64,000 nt of DNA, from assembly GCA_025642075.2 (NCBI GenBank), contig JAODUO010001050.1, forward strand, positions 99,783 to 163,782, written 5' to 3'. The notes beneath the pieces are model-generated. The model saw only the letters and a list, made by a program, of their open reading frames with translations, was not told where the DNA came from and ran no database searches. Below, one piece after another: positions 1 to 10,812 of this stretch. This stretch comes from Ridgeia piscesae. Its lineage: Eukaryota; Annelida; Polychaeta; Sabellida; Siboglinidae. The position numbers and the translations under genes were made by a program. Position 1 is the first letter of the stretch, and the number at the start of each line of letters is the position of its first letter.

Positions 1-1420
1 CCTAAAAAACATGTATCAGACCTATATAAACAGTACCGTCAAATAACTTAGACATTGCTTGACAAACATGCACCCATTAAATCTAAATACGTGTCACAAA
101 AACCGCTAGCTCGTTGGATGACCCCGGAAATAATCCAATCTAAACGGCGCCGTCGCTATCTGGAACGTGTTTAGCAATAATCTCGTTTATCCTTAGACAG
201 GTCACGCTATACACGGCAATGCCATCTATGCAACTGACAAAATTAATGTCAAAAGCAATATGGTCTCAAATAACTCTACTACACCAAAACAGCTTTGGAG
301 ATGCATAAATTATATCTTACACAGGCGGCCTATTCCTTCTCTACCAACCCATGCATCAATCAATTCACTGTGTAACTCTTTTTCATGCCATTTTAAAGAT
401 AAATTGAAAAATCAGCCTCATATACATTCAGCCTTCACAGATCACACTTCATAGACATTGTAAATGCTGACTCCCCACAACTAAATTCTCAACTCGCTTC
501 GTTTAAACCAGCCACAACTGCTGAAGTGAGAAAAATAATCATGTCGTCCCCAAGTAAATTCTGTGATCTTGACCCACTTCCGACCATACTACTGAAAACA
601 TGCCTTGACGTTTTAATTTAACCAATAACATACATCATGTTGTAGCAAATCGTCTCAGTTCTCACATCTACATAAATGGTTTAACCAATGTGTCACAGTC
701 TGCGTATAAACAATTTCACTCAACAGAAACTGCATTTTTAAAGTACACAATGACATAACTCTTAACATTGATAATGGCAAAAAAGTTACTGCACTGACCC
801 TGCTTGACCTATTCGCCGCTTTCGACACCATTGACCACGACATTCTCATTACACGCTTATCAACGTTGAGCTTTGAGCTGGTTTACTTCATACATTACTG
901 ATAGACAGCAAGCCATTAAAATAGGTAACCACCCTTGTGTTGTCCCCCAGGGTTTCTGTTTTGGGGCCCTTGGTTTTCACTCTGTATACAACACCACTAA
1001 GCTCTGTTATCCAGAGTCACAACCTGGATCATCCCTTTATGCAGATGACACATAAATCTATGTTTCTTTGACCACACCAGATACTTGTCGCTCCCTAAAC
1101 CAGCTCAGGGATTGTCTCCAAGATGTCTCCCTTTTGATAAAAAACAGTAAATTAAAGCTAAATGCAGATAAAACCGAATTTCTCATAATTGGTACCTTAA
1201 CGCAGCGTGCAAAACTCGATGGCTTTTCCGGACACATATCCTGAGTCAGAGTATCACACCAGCCCCCCCTTCAGTTTTAAATCTCGGAGGAGTAACGTTT
1301 GATGAAAACTTCAATTTCAAACAACATATATCGAAAACATGCCGTTGATGTTTCTACCATATTCGTGATCTTCGCCGTATTCCCCGGTTTATATCACTTT
1401 CTGTTGCTGGTAGGTAACAC
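1..1420 (+). pseudogene. Decayed non-LTR retrotransposon (LINE) reverse transcriptase, CR1/L2-like
   Basis: Conceptual translation in shifting frames gives a non-LTR reverse transcriptase. Upstream (about 60-180) there is a basic segment of the type DKHAPIKSK..KRRRRYLER that links endonuclease and RT in CR1/L2-like LINEs. At 738-860 there is a TLLDLFAAFDTIDHDIL block (RT domain with its catalytic aspartate). At 930-990 there is a VPQG-like block. At 1038-1049 there is a YADD catalytic box, followed by a LNADKTEFLIIGT block near 1155-1195. Many stops and frameshifts interrupt it, so it is dead. The 5' end is cut by the window edge, and homology fades after about 1405. The clade call rests on recalled motif style and is less certain than the RT call. 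Confidence 0.82.
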
Positions 1421-2310
1421 GGACAGACAAAAAGGTAAATATGACATAACGTAACTAGAGAACCAGCGCGATCCATGTACATTACATCCGCAGGACATGT
1501 GTTCTACTCCATAAAGGTGTGGGTCTCTCAAGTAACGATACTAGATTTGTCATGATGGTTGAGAATACTTGGTAACGTGAATAAATATATCAGTTTAGTA
1601 CATGGTCAATACCGGAGATAGATTAGAACCGGTTAGAAGCAAACATAAGCCAAGAGACACATAGCTCAATGGAATTTATTTAAAGAAAAGAAAAACCCAG
1701 CAGAATTTACCTAATGTATGAAATTGTAGTGGAGACCAATGTAGTAGGTAACATGGACAACGGGTACCAGTCCTATATCCTGACACATATCATAAGCTTA
1801 ATAACATGAGACCCGTTTCGGTTAAATAATTTGCCGTGAAGAAATTATTTAACAACCGTCAGACTTGCTTGACATAATTACATTGACGAAGTATGTATAC
1901 CAACAAGAGCCAGTTAAATGCACATACGCACTCTCATAATTACATCATTGTAATAATGACATTTCATGAAATAAATATCACTCCCGGTTATGAAGATATT
2001 TATTGCCGTTACAAAAGTGTAACGAAGGATGTTGTAAATAAATGATATTGTTTGAAGGAAAATGCGTAATTTTATTCGTCTAGACGAAAAGACGCTAGGC
2101 CAGATTCAAATGTATCTAACCGGTAAACATTCCAGTTCTAGTTATTGTACTATTGTCATGTTAAACATGCGACATCATTTGCTCATTTATTTGCGCCCTT
2201 CCGTGCCTCGCTACGAGCGTGGTTGCACACATGCGCGTATACAAGCGCGCGTATGGGTACATGTACGCAAGCGTGCTAATTAGTGTGAGAGCATGTACAA
2301 CAAAAACAAC
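1421..2310. other. Intergenic, no feature recognised
   Basis: I see no convincing gene or repeat family in this AT-rich stretch. Short open frames here lack recognisable domains. Confidence 0.5.
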
Positions 2311-2318
2311 AATGACTG

Positions 2319-2363
<45 letters not shown>

Positions 2364-2370
2364 TTACTAT

Positions 2371-2462
<92 letters not shown>

Positions 2463-2470
2463 TAATAATA
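2311..2470. repeat. (CTA)n trinucleotide microsatellite
   Basis: About 160 bp of nearly pure CTA/TAC repeat, with one ATT interruption near 2362-2373 and ending in an ATA/ACA tail. It runs almost directly into the minisatellite that follows. The poly-Thr and poly-Tyr frames it generates are not genes. Confidence 0.97.
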
Positions 2471-2479
2471 ACAATAATT

Positions 2480-4640
2480 GAATGATGTCAGAAGATTATT
2501 AAATGGTTGCGTGATGACTTTAGAATGATGTCTGATGACTACTAAAAGGTGTCTGATGACTATTGAGTGATGTCTGATGACTATTGAGTGATATCTGAAG
2601 ATTATTGAATGGTGTCGGATGACATTAGAATGATGTGTCTATTTAATGACTTACTAGAATGGTGTCTGAAGACTACTTGAATGATGTCTGATGACTATTA
2701 AATGACATCTGAAGATTACTGAATAGTGTCTTGATGACTTTAGAATGATGACTGATGATTATTTATTGATGTCGGATGATTACTGAATAGTGTCTGGTGA
2801 CTATTGAATAATGTCTGATGATTACTGAATGATGTCTGATGACTACTGAATGACGTCTGATGACTATTGAATGGTGTCTGATGACAATTGAATGATGTCT
2901 GATGACTACTGAATGATGTCTGATGACTACTTGAATGATGTCTGAAGACTTATTGAATGGTGTCTTTATGACTTGAATGAGTTTATGCTATGAAAGACTG
3001 ATTTCATAAGGGGTCTGATGACTATTGAAAGATGTCTGATGACTATTAAATGACATCTGAAGATTACTGAATAGTGTCTGATGACTTTAGAATGATGACT
3101 GATGATTATTTATTGGTGTCTGATGATTACTGAATAGTGTCTGGTGACTATTGAATAATGTCTGATGATTACTGAATGACGTCTGATGATTACTAAATGG
3201 TGTCTGATGACTATTGAATGATGTCTGATGATTATTGAATGATGTCTAATGAATACTGAATGATGTCTGATGATTACTAAATGGTGTCTGGTGACTATTG
3301 AATGATGTCTGATGATTACTGAATGATGTCTCATGACTATTGAATGACGTCTGAAGAGTATTAAATGGTGTCAGATGATTTTATAATGATGTCTGATGAC
3401 TAGTGAATGATGTCTGATGACTACTGAATGATGTCTGATGACTATTGAATGATGTCTGATGACTATTGAATGGTGTCTGATGACTATTGAATGATGTCTG
3501 ATGACTACTGAATGTTGTCTGGTGACTAGTTAATGATGTCTGATGACTATTGAATGATGCCTGATGACAATTGAATGATGTCTGATGACTATTGAATGGT
3601 GTCTGATGATTACTGAATGATGTTTGATGACTACTGAATGATGTCTGATAACTATTGAATGATGTCTGATGACTATTGAATGATGTCTGATGAGTATTGA
3701 ATGGTGTCTGATGACTTTAGAATGATATCTGATGATTATTGAATGGTGTCTGACGAAACTTGAATGATGTCTGATGACTAGTGGATGTTGTCTGAAGATT
3801 ACTGAATGGTGTTTGATGACTTTAGATTGACGACTGATGACTATTGAATGACGTTTAATGACTCTTGAATTGTGTGTGATGACTATTGAATTATGTCTGA
3901 TGACTATTGAATTATGTCTGATGACTATTGAATGGTGTGTGATGATTAATGAAAGATGTCTGTGGACTATTGAATGATGTCTGAAGACTACTATGTGATG
4001 TCTGACGACAGTTGAATGCTGCCTGATGACTACTGAATGATGTCTGATGACTATTGAATGTTATCTGAAGGTTACTGAATGGTGTTTGATGACTTTATAT
4101 TGACGACTGGTGACTATTGAATGATGTTTAATGACTATTGAATTATTTGTGATGACTATTGAATGGAGTCTGATGACTACTGAATGATGTCTGATGACTA
4201 TTGAATGATGTCTGATGAATACTGAGTGATGTCTGAAGATTATTGAATGGTGTCTGATGACATTAGAATGATGTCTGATGACTACTGAATGGTGTCTGGT
4301 GACTACTGAATGGTGTCTGATGACTACTAAATGGTGCCTGATGAATAATGAATGTTGTCTGATGATTATTAAATGACGTCTGAAGATTATTGAATGGTGT
4401 CTGATGAATTTAGAATGATGACTGATGACTATTTAATGGCGTCTGATGATTACTGAATGGTATCTGATGACTATTGAATGCTGTCTGATGAGTATTGAAT
4501 GATGTCTAAAGATTACTGAATGGTGTCTGATGACTTTAGAATGATGTCTGATGACTATTGAATGATGTCTGATGATTATTGAATGATGACTGGTGACTAC
4601 TGAATGATGTATGATGACTACTGAATGGTGTCTGATCACA
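2480..4640. repeat. Long degenerate 21-bp minisatellite
   Basis: About 2.1 kb built from a 21-bp unit, consensus TGATGTCTGATGACTATTGAA, in roughly 100 diverged copies. Common variants are ACTACTGAATG, GATTATTGAATG and a GACTTTAGAATG form. Because 21 is a multiple of 3, the minus strand shows spurious open frames of the form RHHSVII repeated every 7 residues (for example 3110-3334 and 4433-4639). These have no sign of being expressed genes. Confidence 0.96.
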
Positions 4641-5545
4641 ATATGCTAAGATAACGCACTAAGGCAAACAATATGCCTTTATCTGTCTTGAACGTATTAA
4701 TTAAAAATACTAACATTACCAGTTGATATGTGATTAACATAGAAATGGAAATCATACATGCAATGCAATAAGTCTCGATCTACCTCTGCGGATAAGGTCA
4801 ACCTTTGCCACAATTCGCAGAGCTGATAGCCAGTCGGTATATAAATGGCTGAATGTTTTCAACAGCTGGCAATATTAAACCATTACATTAAAAACCATCC
4901 ACTTTACGAAACACGCTGCTAATTCCATGAAATATATCTAACATAGTAAATACGTAGTAAAATAAAGGTGTAAATTAAAAACTTGTCTTACTCGTTTGAC
5001 CATTGTTGGAAACCGTCCCTTCTCGTGTCGTTGCTAGCCACGATAGCTATGCGTAACACAACTGGGGTTAGGCAAGCGAATACCCATCAGTGTATCTCGT
5101 AACTTGGACATCTCTCGGCGGCATACACATTTATCAGGTTTCGGCAACGAGTTGCACCTGTCACACGAACACTAGTGCGTATTCCCGAGTCGGTCCACAT
5201 TGACATTGACATTGTCATTGACGTCGACTTGGTGCTCGTCATCATTCCCGCTGCTACTGGCGCTACTATGCCAGGGCTTTCGACATCTAACGGAATGTTT
5301 CTTTGATGTTCATAATCATAAGGATTAATTCCAGCTGCTTCCATATTAAACCTATATTAAATAAAGAATCGTATGAAATAACTAGACCACTACTACTTCG
5401 ACCAGAATTACGCAGTAAACACCAGCCTGTGCATCACGTGACAAACTTCACATGAACCAGTGACTACATTAATGGCGCGTATTACAAATTCAACACAAAT
5501 ACAAATAGCGTTTTCAAAAAGAAATTAGTGCTTCTGTGATTTATT
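4641..5545. other. Unassigned; one minus-strand open frame
   Basis: No recognised family. A minus-strand frame at 5087-5344 (85 codons, starting MEAAGINPYDYEHQRN) contains a Thr/Ser/Met repeat (TSMTMSMSM) encoded by a GACATT/GACGTC run. I cannot support it as a gene. The stretch could also hold decayed transposon sequence. Confidence 0.3.
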
Positions 5546-5774
5546 TGTGCAGACTTTCAAACAGTCTCTTCACGAAATGAAATTGGAAGCCAGTTCTGTC
5601 GAACGGAAACTGTCAACTTGCCTAATGGCATACATATATCCTCTACACGCCACAACCAATGAAACGTCCGCAAAATTGTTTTACGGAAGAAATCTTCGTA
5701 CTCGACTAGATGCACTGAAACCAGACTTATGCCGGGACATGACTGCGAAACAGATGTCACAAGCAATTCGTCCA
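5546..5774 (+). pseudogene. Gypsy A integrase fragment (pol)
   Basis: The frame from 5547 reads as the C-terminal half of a Ty3/Gypsy integrase. It has an MQTFKQSLHEMK start block, a YIYPLHATTNETSAKLFYGR block (the usual R..PH.TTG.SPAELLFGR region) and RTRLDALKPDL. Continuity breaks at 5775, where another element is inserted. The same reading resumes at 7708, so this is the 5' piece of a split Gypsy remnant. Reverse transcriptase and gag are missing here. Confidence 0.85.
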
Positions 5775-5803
5775 CGTTTTCAAAAGTGGGGGACGGGGGA
5801 CCA

Positions 5804-5807
<4 letters not shown>

Positions 5808-5849
<42 letters not shown>

Positions 5850-5902
5850 CACACACACACACATATATATATTTTTTATTTTATATATATATTATATATA
5901 TT

Positions 5903-5970
<68 letters not shown>
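5808..5970. repeat. (TA)n microsatellite with CA and T-rich interruptions
   Basis: AT dinucleotide tract interrupted by a short (CA)n run near 5849-5863 and T-rich spacers. It lies inside the inserted element. Confidence 0.95.
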
Positions 5971-5975
<5 letters not shown>

Positions 5976-7227
5976 ATAACCTGAAATACATATAACTATT
6001 TTAGTAAATATAAAACATAATTCATTGTTGGTCTGGTGCTAATTCTAAAATAAACAAAGGCCTTTATGTTATGCTATTTAAAGTAGTTATGTTGGCTACA
6101 TATATTTGAAGAAGGGCCATGTCTCATCAAATTCCTGAAAATTTGGAGGGTAGACTTTGGATCCATAACTGCTTGCCTGATTCATAGAGTGACACGGACT
6201 TATGTGCATATAAGTCCGTGGTGACAAGATGCAGAGGTTACAGGGAGGCTGTGAAGGAGTTACCAATCCCACCATTTGCAAGCACATTAATTTTGTTATC
6301 ACTCAAATGGGATCAAATTACACAACGTGCAGAAATCCGCTGGTTCCGCCGTAGGCGATATAAGTGTCCACCAAGGCGACCCAAGGGGTGACAGAGCAAA
6401 CAAATTGTATAATCTATAATATGCTTGATGGCTAGTGCCTATTAATATATCAACACAATGGTGCAAATTGACAGAGCCCGGCATGACGAATATTTACTGG
6501 ACTAAGATCAAGTTGCGCACAACCAAGTAATTTATCTAGTAATTTTCCACTGGGTAGTCGGAAGCTTATATCTGAACTCATATATTAATTTACTACTAGA
6601 CCGATGTAGAGTTTTTACGAGTGGGAGGACATTTCCTATGCTGTCCCCTTCAGGCTGAAAAGTGAGTGACGTGTTCCCTCGTCCCCCACCGATCGACGCC
6701 TATGCTGTGTAGAACTTCCCAATCCTACATTTTGGCAAAGAAATTTGTCATAACTCAAATGGGAATATGTTACACAAAATGCAGGAATCTGCCGCTTCTT
6801 TCGCAGGCGATGAGCATCAAGCAGGCGAGGGAAGTGAAACACAAATTTCACAATTTAAAATGTGCTCTATGGCTAGAACCTACTAATATCAACACAAGGA
6901 TGCAAACTGATAGAGCCTGGCAGCGCTTACATTTTTCCGATCGTTATAAACTTTCAGATTGACGTTTCTGCGCATGCGCGGTAAATGTAAAATCATCAAT
7001 GTGCAGCGAAACGACAAAGTATTTTTGGTATAAATGTCACGAGCTGTTCGTTAACTCTCCTGTGATGATTACTGTGAAGAGTTGCTTAAAATGTCATCTT
7101 ACGTTTGTTTAAATCACTGTCACGGATTATGGCGCGCTATAGTCACGTGATTTACGCTTGCTCTCAAACCATGCCTCAAAACTTATTTGCCTCGTGTTCA
7201 TTTACGACAAATAACTTTGCAGAGAGG

Positions 7228-7228
<1 letters not shown>

Positions 7229-7290
<62 letters not shown>
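7229..7290. repeat. (TA)n microsatellite
   Basis: Pure AT dinucleotide tract of about 60 bp within the inserted repeat element. Confidence 0.96.
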
Positions 7291-7293
<3 letters not shown>

Positions 7294-7707
7294 AACGAAC
7301 AACCCGTAGTATATATACCATAAATGCATTGTCCTATCTCTGCACATTAAATTTAATGATTTTATATTTATCGCGCAACGTCAATCGAATCGTTTATAAC
7401 GCCGGAAAAATGTAAGCGCTACACCGGCATGATGATTATTTATTAAAGTAACATTAAGTTGCGCGCTGTGGCCGGGCCCAGCCAAGCAATTTATCTAGTC
7501 GATTTTCTAATGGGTAGTCGGAATTTCATATCGCGAGTTTATTGTCTAGCTACTAGTCATATGTAGCGGCTTTTAAGAGAGAGGAGTGGTGAGTCAGGCT
7601 ACATGCCCCGCCATTTTTCTGAACTGAAAAGTGTGGGGGATGACAATTCCTATGCTATCCCCCACTCTGAAAAGTGGGGGGGCGACCCCCAGCGATCGAC
7701 GCCCGTG

Positions 7708-8463
7708 GTCACAAGCAATTCGTCCAACAGGTCAACATCGTGAACTCACTGTAGGACAATCAGTAGCTGTGCGAAATTATCGGGGAAATGAGAACTAGGT
7801 TTGCGGTACAGTCGTGTCACGTACTGGTCCCGTGTCATATCACAGCGATACGACATCTGGTGTCATCCGGCGAAGACACATTCAGCAACTTCACGACGCC
7901 AGCTCAACAATCTCGGCTACGATTTCGCTACCGAAAGCCGCGATTGTGTTGCTCAGTGGTGATCCTCCGTTCTCCCCGGACGAGAAGAAGAGAAGGAACG
8001 TGATGTAACACCGCAAACCACTGCAACACCGCAAACCACTGCAACACCGCAAACCACTGCAACACCGCAAACTACTGCAACACCGCAAACCACTGCAACA
8101 CCGCAAACCACTGCAACACCGCAAACCACTGCAACACCGCAAACCACTGCAACACCGCAAACCACTGCAACACCGCAAACCACTGCAACACCGCAAACCA
8201 CTGCAACACCGCAAACCACTGCAACACCGCAAACCACTGCAACACCGCAAACCACTGCAACACCGCAAACCACTGCAACACCGCAAACCACTGCAACACC
8301 GCAAACCACTGCAACACCGCAAACCACTGCAACACCGCAAACCACTGCAACACCGCAAACTACTGCAACACGTGTGGAACCGGACACTTCAGTGTCTTCG
8401 TCTTTGAAAGAAAACCGTTACCCTTCACGGATCCGCAAGGCACCCCAGAAACTAGATTTGTAA
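7708..8463 (+). pseudogene. Gypsy A integrase C-terminus, with expanded TPQTTA repeat
   Basis: Continues the integrase fragment of 5546-5774. It reads RELTVGQSVAVRNYRGNEN, a nonsense codon, then GTVVSRTGPVSYH and the family-typical IRRRHIQQL block, all in one frame. After a frame change near 7960, an open run reads about 20 copies of TPQTTA, then RVEPDTSVSSS and a terminal RYPSRIRKAPQKLDL followed by TAA at 8461-8463. Gypsy polyproteins commonly end in such a basic R.P.R.RKAP..L tail. The element is dead because of the stop, the frameshift and the inserted 1.9-kb element. Confidence 0.83.
8008..8370 (+). repeat. 18-bp minisatellite inside Gypsy pol tail
   Basis: About 20 nearly identical copies of ACACCGCAAACCACTGCA, encoding TPQTTA in the Gypsy frame. 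Only two or three units show a substitution (CCACTG to CTACTG). This suggests recent homogenisation compared with the decayed sequence around it. The minus strand also gives long artefactual open frames. Confidence 0.96.
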
Positions 8464-8491
8464 CGTGTGTTTAAACGTACTCGTAACTGTC

Positions 8492-8557
<66 letters not shown>

Positions 8558-8825
8558 CATGTTCTTAGTTTGCAATTCAGATTCAATTGATAATGAAGAT
8601 GAACATGTACCCAGGTGGAACATTGCATCGTGCTACGCACTTTCAATGATGAAGTTAATTAATGCACCTCGGACTGTAATTGCACTGGATTATGTGTACT
8701 TTTATTCTTCTGAGAATGGTTGACGATTTTTGTCCATGTTGTTCGAACTTACTGTTTACCTATACGCGTACATCATAAAGACATCTAAGGCCAGTAAGGG
8801 GCAATACTAAGCTAATTGGAGGAAA
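8464..8825 (+). mobile_element. Gypsy A 3' untranslated region and polypurine tract
   Basis: Follows the pol stop codon. It contains a (TA)n tract at 8494-8553 and ends in the purine run TTGGAGGAAA (8816-8825) immediately before an LTR start, the expected polypurine tract position. The last part, GGGGCAATACTAAG..., recurs at 57203-57231 ahead of the second receptor copy. Confidence 0.7.
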
Positions 8826-8868
8826 TGTAATGTACCTGTTCCGTTGGTTGGAACCGAGTTACTATTTT
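8826..8868 (+). mobile_element. Truncated Gypsy LTR start (U3) ahead of receptor exon 1, copy A
   Basis: TGTAATGTACCTGTTCCGTTGG...ACTATTT matches the first ~43 bp of the 162-bp Gypsy LTR at 53223-53384, then departs from it. It includes the imperfect hairpin tGTTCC-gttggtt-GGAACcg. The same truncated LTR with the same breakpoint lies at 57232-57274 ahead of copy B. Confidence 0.78.
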
Positions 8869-8985
8869 ACTACAAAACTTGCGAACTGCCATATTGGATT
8901 GGCGTAATCAATCATTCAGGGAAGTGATTTCGTGATTTTATGACTTTCTTCTAACTGTATAGTATATGCAGTTCTAAGCACTATC
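8869..8985 (+). promoter_or_regulatory. Presumed promoter / 5' UTR of IgSF receptor copy A
   Basis: The 117 bp between the LTR fragment and the start codon are almost identical to 57275-57391, ahead of the second receptor copy. The two differ at only about one or two positions, one of them in the TATA-like CTGTATAGTATATG versus CTATATAGTATATG. This conservation probably reflects recent duplication. A promoter role is inferred from position only. Confidence 0.45.
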
Positions 8986-9034
8986 ATGGATACTTTGGTA
9001 ACCTTCACGATTGTTTCCTGGTTTGGTTTGATCG
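8986..9034 (+). CDS. IgSF receptor copy A, exon 1: signal peptide
   Basis: The ATG opens a 16-residue hydrophobic leader, MDTLVTFTIVSWFGLI, and stops one base into the next codon at a perfect GTAAGT donor (9035). Joined to the phase-1 acceptor at 28044 it gives ..GLI-VVCGQLTKR, a plausible signal sequence with a cleavage region around VVCGQ. The exon would direct the receptor to the secretory pathway. It is duplicated at 57392-57440 with a single change (V5 to L). The link to the Ig exons 19 kb away rests on phase, strand and sense, not on transcript data. Confidence 0.75.
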
Positions 9035-9089
9035 GTAAGTGAACATTGTCATAGAATCATTTAAACACTTTCCTGTGATAGTGTATGCT

Positions 9090-9900
9090 ATCTAGTTTAC
9101 AAACCTTTTTGATTTTTTTCAATAGCTTTATTATTAACAAAGTTATTCGACATTTTTGAGTCAGAAAAACAGGCCAAAGTGTCCACAGTTTTCATATCCA
9201 TTTTCTGTGACCTGAAATTTGTGCTGCCGCCAAGTGGCAGACAATGAAACCAAAAGATATGACATTTCTTTTTTAAAGTTGACCTTGACGTAGTTGTATT
9301 GGCCAGAATATTGTTCTGATAAGGTATTTATGTAACATCAAATATTAATAACCAAGTATTGACCCCCATATATCGTGACCTTGATATGACCTTGGCGTGA
9401 CCTAGATAACTGACTAATGCTGGCAGGTGATCTATATTGAGAGATGACCTAATTATATTATTAAGTGCAATTCATGAACTGAATAGTTTGTAATTCCACA
9501 TACATATTGTTGCAATGGATCATTTATGTTCATATAGTCAACATAATGGCATATCAGAGTGTGAACCATTAATGACATCTTTTTAAAGTTGACCTTGACG
9601 TAATTGTATTTGTCAGAATATTGTTATTGTGAATAATTTCAGTGCTAAAATTAATCATAACTAATCAATGAATGTGGGCAATTGTATTGTGACCCTGACG
9701 ATCTAGTTAATTGACCTAGAATGACCATTGATCTATTTATTTTTTGCAAATATCCTATTTAATTTATGAAGTGCGACACATTGATTGTAACATGTTATGA
9801 ATTATTGAAGTAGAAAATGTGTACATCTTTACCAACAAAATTGTGTATTAACTTTTAACCTTGACCTAATTGCCAGTATTTAATGTCCAGTGTAATATTT
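9090..9900. repeat. Diverged tandem repeat (~0.3 kb unit)
   Basis: The string CTTTTTAAAGTTGACCTTGACG occurs in near-identical form at about 9270 and 9579, and a weaker relative (ACTTTTAACCTTGACC) lies near 9850. Each is followed by TGTATTggCCAGAATATTGTT-like sequence and further TGACCTTGA/TGACCTAG motifs. This suggests two or three old tandem units of about 0.3 kb. No coding capacity is seen. Confidence 0.6.
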
Positions 9901-10628
9901 CGTTAACTTTATATACGGTATCACAGTACAAAGTAAACCCAATAATACTGCGATCAACTTTGTTTTGTACAATGTCTCGCATTTTAATATGAAATAATAT
10001 TCTATATTGTTCACAGTATGCAGCCGACATGTATACATGGGAAACGAGTGAAATAGAAGTACAACAACCAATCAGCTTCATTGCATGTAATGAGAACTGA
10101 CTGTAAAAATGTAACGCATTGCTGACTCAATGTTTATAATATTTAAGTTCAGTGGCAATCAGTGCCAAGTGAAGTGTATCGATGTTCATAAGCCACATCA
10201 GGTGCCAACTACACCACCAGGCTTCAATGTGTATCATTGTTCAAAGCACTGATATATCCACATGTCAATGTTCACAAGACACTACAGACTCATTGCATAT
10301 ATTGACAGTCCAGTGTCATAAATCCAAGCGCAGTGTATATAATATTCACATTCACCCGTTTTTCTTTTGTCGATTGCATTTTCTGGAGAAAAAAATTTAT
10401 ATACAGATTAGATTTGTCTTACTATGTCATACATTTTAGTAGTGCAGTTTTACCACACTGTCCTTAGTGTACACAACACCGATTTTGCATCAGGGTCATG
10501 ATTCATGACAGAAACCAACATGGAGGTGACAGTGTGAATCTTCTGTCTCTGTAAGTGGGTATGCGACAATGTTTGTATGAGTTTGCATTTGAATGTATCA
10601 ACAATAAATATATCAACAATAAATATAA

Positions 10629-10629
10629 T

Positions 10630-10716
<87 letters not shown>

Positions 10717-10758
10717 CCTACCTATCTACTCTATCTACTACTATCTACTATCTATCTA

Positions 10759-10804
<46 letters not shown>

Positions 10805-10812
10805 ATATATGT
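10629..10812. repeat. (TCTA)n microsatellite followed by (TA)n
   Basis: About 90 bp of TCTA/CTAT tetranucleotide repeat, then degenerate CTAC/TATC units and an alternating TA tract to about 10812. The tyrosine/serine/leucine-rich open frames over it are artefacts. Confidence 0.96.

Larger units (their letters stand above)
5775..7707. mobile_element. Inserted ~1.9-kb repeat element splitting Gypsy A
   Basis: The 19-bp direct repeat GTCACAAGCAATTCGTCCA occurs at 5756-5774 and 7708-7726 and brackets this segment, as expected for a long target-site duplication. The insert has G/C-tract ends (AAAAGTGGGGGACGGGGG on the left; CCCCCACTCTGAAAAGTG and GATCGACGCC on the right). It contains diverged internal repeats of about 0.3-0.5 kb (for example 6487-6700 and 7430-7707) and two (TA)n tracts. 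Related sequence in the opposite orientation fills 55630-57008. I see no transposase, so it looks non-autonomous. The 19-bp duplication is longer than most DNA transposons make and may point to retroposition. Confidence 0.72.

Noticed and set aside
2219..2485. Long Thr- or Tyr-rich open frames
   Set aside because: They are translations of the CTA trinucleotide tract, with no codon context of a gene.
8008..8370. Regular 18-bp repeats considered as a CRISPR array
   Set aside because: There are no unique spacers, the unit is directly tandem, and the DNA is eukaryotic.
7891..8387. Long minus-strand frames (CCSGLR and VAVVCG repeats)
   Set aside because: They are antisense readings of the 18-bp minisatellite. 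The plus strand has a clear Gypsy reading that continues into a known C-terminal block.
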